Positions 59,421-64,000 of a stretch of DNA of 64,000 nucleotides are shown here, piece after piece. The notes beneath the pieces were generated by a model. It had not been told where the DNA came from. It did not search any database and saw only the letters and a program-made list of their open reading frames with translations. This stretch comes from Centrapalus pauciflorus. Its lineage: Eukaryota; Streptophyta; Magnoliopsida; Asterales; Asteraceae. The position numbers and the translations under genes were made by a program. The DNA lies in contig JAANYP010006942.1 of assembly GCA_020465985.1 (NCBI GenBank), positions 310,001-374,000 on the forward strand, in the 5' to 3' direction. Numbering within the stretch: the stretch's first letter is position 1; the number at the start of each line of letters is the position of its first letter.

Positions 59421-61098
59421 TGTGTTGATGGTCAAAGAGGAAAGAATTAAGAAGACAGGAAAAGCAAAGGGGCTAGGTTCAGGAAGAAATGAAAGAAATT
59501 GGTTGTCATGCATTTGTTTCGTATTTTGGCCATATCTCTGTCATACAAACTCGGATTCAAGCGAATCAAAAGCCAGACGAAGAGGAAACATAGAGCTACA
59601 ACTTTCAAGTTTTGAGTTTTGGCCAAATAATGATAGGCATGGTGTGCCCTTCAAAAGGCACGTCGTGCCCTCCCAGGCGCACCATACTTCGTCTTCATGA
59701 CATGTTATTCGAGAGCTCCAAGCATTAAGGCACGACTTGCCCTCAAAAAGACACGGCGTGCTCTCCTGAAAACCATCATTTTAGAGATATTTTTGGGCCA
59801 ATTAGAGGACAACAACACATAGGCACCACGTTCCTTACTTTTAGGCACGACGTGCCATCCTCAGACTATAAAAACTCATATTTCTTTGCATTTATTCATT
59901 CTTGGAAATTCTTACCACTTCGCACATGAAAAATACTCTCTTGGGAAAGGAAAGAAGCTTGTTTGGGCCATTTTGTGGATGAAATCTTGAAGGGAAACAT
60001 CTCTACAATGCCGGGAATCATTGATAGGAGAGTTTTTACATCTCTAACTCGTTTGGTTATGTGTAATTTTTCTATGTTTATGATGAACAAGTTGTATTTC
60101 TCCCTTTCTATGGAGTAATTGTTTTGTAATCATGTGGATTTGTAAACCCTAAATATCGGATGGTTTTTATTTGTGTTGGATTAAATATCATAGTTATTTC
60201 TTGCATTGAAAGAAGATTTGTATCTTTAATTATGTATTTGCTTGTGTTTACCATAAATACTTGATTCTCCACAATGTGAGTTGGGTTTAACTAATATTTG
60301 TTCTTAATGAAATAATGTGTTTGTTTCATTGAGTCTTTTAAGCTTGTGAGTGTAAAAAGGGTAAAACTTGCATGTATTTAATTAAGTTTATAACATCGTT
60401 TGTTTTGTTGATGTGAGTCTCGATTTAGACAGTGTTTTGATTTGTGAGATGATAAACACCTTTCGTAGCATGAAAAACTATATGTGAGTATTCAAATTTT
60501 ATTTTCGGTAATAAAAATATATTTGAGTGATCTTTATATTTTTATTGTTGATTGTGAGATGATAGAATTATAGTTTAATAATCTTTATAATTTTATTGTC
60601 ATTACTTGCATCGCAATTTGAGATGGGTCGGTAGTTGAGTGATCTTTGTTTACTTATCATTTATTGTATAATTTAAGAAGTTTATTCGTATTTAAGTGAT
60701 CTTTATGGTTTTACTTCTTGAATTCGTATGATAGTTAATTCAACTGATTGTAATGTTTAGTCATCTAATGTTTATGGGGAGCATTCCCACATGATTACCC
60801 GTTTCAAGATTGTGTTTCCAAAACTTCTTGTTCTAATAGTATCTTGACCGTTGAAGTGTGTTATTTTGTTCTTGAATCTAAGTTTACTTTTCAAAACTAT
60901 TCATTTATAACCATCACAAACCATTAATTGACAGTTTATTATCATCATCCACCAATTGTCCCTGAGTTCAACAACCCAGACTTACCTAAGCTATGCTAGC
61001 AAACGATAGGTAATACTTGCCTATTTGTCCGCTAGTTCCAGTTCGTTAGTCCCGTTCTTTTTTATATTAAAACCAAGGTGTGCTAGCGACACATCAGA
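59421..61098 (+). repeat. probable degraded LTR, Athila/Tat-like
   Basis: Not certain. The right end (TCCCTGAGTTCAACAACCC, ACTTACCTAAGCTATGCTA, ending GCGACACATCA) resembles the end of the NA1 LTR (CCTGAGGAGACGATCCC, ACTTACCCTAGCTATA). Palindromes GGCACGTCGTGCC (59657) and GGCACGACGTGCC (59838) lie upstream of a TATA-like CTATAAAAAC (near 59865), the same layout as NA1. No primer site follows, so it may be a solo LTR. The left end was not found. Confidence 0.45.
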
Positions 61099-61800
61099 GT
61101 GATTTATCAGTTCTTCTGAAGATAGTGGATATAAATTTAAAAGGAGATCAGAATATGTCTGAATAATATTACAAGAACTTGTAATAAAGAACTAGTAAAA
61201 AACTTTTTAAAGATAAACGATAATGAAGTTAAGCCCGTTAACTAGGAAACGTCCCAATAAAATCATGTCTGGAATTAATTTTTTGATGATTATTTTATCG
61301 TTACATTTGATAAATGAACAGTAGCATTGAACTCATGGAAAATCATGTTATGTTTATTGAGATAAAGGAGATCAACATGATATTTTTAATGTTGTTCTAT
61401 TTTGCATGTTTTAGAAATCCCAGAATAAATTTAAATTTATTCTAAAATTGTTCCATAGTTGCTTGTTGTCGTGGGAACCACAACTAGACTTACAAGGCTA
61501 TTGTGGTTTTTTGTTGATATTCGTAAGTGATGAATATGACAATGGTTGAACCAAATTCACAGGTAATTCTTGCGAAAAATTTTGGATAGACCCACCGATT
61601 GAGACCACTTTGTGGATCATAGTCATGAGTCGTCTCAAAAAGGTAATCCTTAGTACTGAGATGTCTACGTACTTCAGTGCGGGGATCACTGTATTCTTGG
61701 CTCAACCTAGGGTGATCATAAAAGTTCAGGTTGGATTTAGTGGAGCTGTGTTAGAAGCCTATAAATTAAATGCTTTGCAAAAATGTTGAAAAAGAACAAC
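61099..61800. other. no recognisable feature
   Basis: AT-rich, no conserved reading frame. A 71-codon minus-strand ORF (61490-61705) matches nothing I know. Confidence 0.5.
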
Positions 61801-64000
61801 ACATTGTCTACTAAATAATACCACATCACTTGAACTACACATTATATATACATACATTTATCATATGGTATAGACCAATGATATTTTTCATTTTATTCTT
61901 TTTCTTTAATTTTAAATTTAAAAATTTTCATAATACACCATCATCTTAGTGTTATCTTTTATTTAGCCTCTTTTATTTTAATAAATTTTTGTTTAATCCT
62001 CTTTTAACATTTATTATTACAACATTTTCTTACATACTTAAAATTATGATTTTAATTATTGGAGTTATCTTTAGATACTATTATGTTATGTTTAATTGTA
62101 TAAAAAAACTTTATTATTCAAATGCACAATACAAAATTTCAATGAAATTTTTTTTCAATTAAAATGTAACTATTTAATATTTAGTTTTTTTATTAAATAT
62201 GATAATGTATAACATTGAACATTACTATTATAACGTTGACAAACTGTAATCAATGTATTAAAGATATTATCGTTATAAATTTATTTGATTTGATCGTAAA
62301 ATCAACAAATTAAATTGACTATTAAACCTAATTAATGTCTAATTTTCAAATTATGGTTATGAATATTTTATTAATTAATTATGGTTCCGATCCGATTTAA
62401 TAAGATATTGTTTGTAATTTTAGCATTCCAAAATCTATAAACCAATGATAAGAACCGACTGACGGTATTATTTGTATTGCTTCTTGAATCTATATTAGCT
62501 TTCCATTTTCACTCTTCGATGCTAGTCCAGTTGTGTTTCATAGCTTAGATTGTTTATAAAGTATTTTTTATTTATTTGTTTTTATATTTAATTTTGTAAT
62601 TAATGTTTTAGACCCCGCAACAATGCACGGGTGTTCAATAACTCATATACATACAATTATCATATCTAAAACTCCAATCACATTCTTCCACGTTTTTTGT
62701 TGGTTTTTTCTTTTTTTTTTTAATTTTAAATTTAAATTATTCATAACACACTCTTATCTTATTGTTATCTTTTATTTTAATAAATTTTTGTTTCGTCCTC
62801 TTTTAACATTTATTATTACAAATTTTCTTACACACTTAAAATTATGATTTTAGTTATACTTATGTTTAGAGTTGTCTTTTAAAACTATTATGTCATGTTT
62901 GATTGTATGAAAAAGACTTTATTATTCAAATGTACAATATAAAATTCTAATGTATTTGTTTTATTAATAAATTTTTGTTTCGTCCTCTTTTAACATTTAT
63001 TATTATAAAATTTTCTTACACAATTAAAATTATGATTAGTTATACTTATGTTTAGAGTTGTCTTTTAAAACTATTATGTTATGTTTAATTGTATGAAAAA
63101 GACTTTATTATTCAAATTTATAATATAAAATTCTAATGAATTTGTTTTATAATTAAAATGTAACTATTTAATATTTAAAAAAATTTATTAAATATTATCA
63201 TGTATAACATTGAACATTAATATTATTACAACATTTTCTTACGTACTTAAAATTATGATTTTAATTAAACTTATGTCTGGAGTTGTCTTTTGAAACTATT
63301 ATGTTATGTCTAATTGTATGAAAAAGACTTTATTATTCAAATACACAATACAAAATTCTAATGATATTGTTTTATAATTAAAATGTAACTATTTACTTAG
63401 ATTTTTTTATTAAATATGATCATGTATAACATTGAACATTTTACTATTATAACGTTGACAAACCCTAATCAATGTATTAGAGACATTACCGTTATAAATC
63501 TATTTGATTTGATCGTGAAACCAACAAATTAAATTGACGCTTAAATCTAATCAATGACATTTTTAAAGATTACTATGAATAATTAATTAATTCTGGGTCC
63601 GATCCGATTTAATAAGACATCGTTTGTAATTTTAGTATTGCAAAAATCTAGAATACCAATGATAAGAACCAACTAATAGTATCATTTGTCTTGCTTCTTG
63701 TATCTATATTGGCTTTCCAATTTCACTTTTCGATTATGGTTCAGTTGTGTTTCGTTATTTTGAATAGTTTTTATTCATTTGTTTTTATATTTATTTTTGT
63801 AATTAATATTTTAGACCCGCAGTAACGCGCGGGTGTCAATAACTCGTGTTTATTATATATTATGTTGATAATGATAATCTAATCTAAAAAATTTAGAACA
63901 AACAAATTAATTTAATTAACGATAAAAATAAACAAAAAAAGTCATACAATAAAGCAACATACTTTTCATAAAAAATTTCTAATGATGTGATTGGCATTTG
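61801..64000. repeat. AT-rich direct-repeat array with CCCG hairpin tips
   Basis: The word TTTTAACATTTATTATTACAA and the roughly 150-600 bp that follow it recur four times in the same orientation (from about 62004, 62800, 62980 and 63220), at different lengths. The first and last copies end in similar tips: AGACCCCGCAACAATGCACGGGTGTT (cut here: ACCCCGC...GCACGGGT, 62612-62634) and ACCCGCAGTAACGCGCGGGT (63816-63835), both able to form hairpins, followed by CAATAACTC. Such tips recall Helitron 3' ends, but no CTRR end was found. Confidence 0.55.

Noticed and set aside
59416..59700. 94-codon plus-strand ORF as a possible host gene
   Set aside because: Runs into an LTR-like palindrome region and has no recognisable domain.

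Overview
This 64 kb window is plant (dicot-type) repeat DNA. I found no host gene, rRNA, tRNA or CRISPR array. Nearly everything is nested LTR retrotransposons. The reasons for calling it a plant: Ty3/Gypsy chromovirus-type pol with Tekay/Del-like C-terminal chromodomain segments, Ty1/Copia elements with an extra ORF after pol (Sirevirus-like), an initiator tRNA-Met type primer site (TGGTATCAGAGC) in five elements, a tRNA-Asp type site in one element with an Athila/Tat look, and a MITE with GTTTGGTTC-type ends. Motifs such as CTCGGCGAGTCG in one LTR remind me of Asteraceae repeats, but that is a weak hint.

Layout. (1) 1-6402: minus-strand Gypsy element G0, cut by the window edge, sitting in the 3' end of a Copia element C0 (3' LTR 6438-6772). 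(2) C0 itself sits in the 5' LTR of an old plus-strand Gypsy element G1 (LTR pieces 6773-7733 and 9860-10239); a solo LTR of another Gypsy family (7734-9859, TSD TAAAG) splits that LTR again. (3) The G1 body is 10240-12687 plus 25422-27119, split by minus-strand Copia C1 (12688-25421, TSD GAGTT). The G1 3' LTR (27120-28535) is broken off by C2. (4) Plus-strand Copia C2 (28556-59066) holds three later insertions, each with a perfect TSD: Gypsy G2 (29811-39678, TSD GGAAG) in gag, a minus-strand solo LTR of the G1 family (41740-43755, TSD CTGGT) in gag, and a very young non-autonomous element NA1 (52266-57462, TSD CAGCT) in the third ORF. (5) 59067-64000 is flanking repeat DNA: simple repeats, a probable degraded LTR, and an AT-rich direct-repeat array with hairpin tips.

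Coding capacity. All Gypsy and Copia genes carry stops, frameshifts or deletions. G2 is the best preserved: Gag, protease, RT, RNase H, integrase and chromodomain lie in one frame apart from one stop, one frameshift and a 92-bp GT-AG segment that looks like a phase-0 intron. The only intact reading frame that looks real is the 229-codon Tyr/Asp-rich ORF of NA1.

Most interesting: (a) the LTR leaders of all four Tekay-like families carry matching splice donor and acceptor signals around a 1.0-1.75 kb segment, followed by a conserved block; (b) the intron-like segment in G2 pol; (c) arrays of a CCGAAATTCGG-type palindrome shared by unrelated Copia and Gypsy elements; (d) NA1 and its ORF; (e) the third ORF of C1 and C2, each with its own TATA-like promoter. 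All sequence comparisons here were made by eye within the window.
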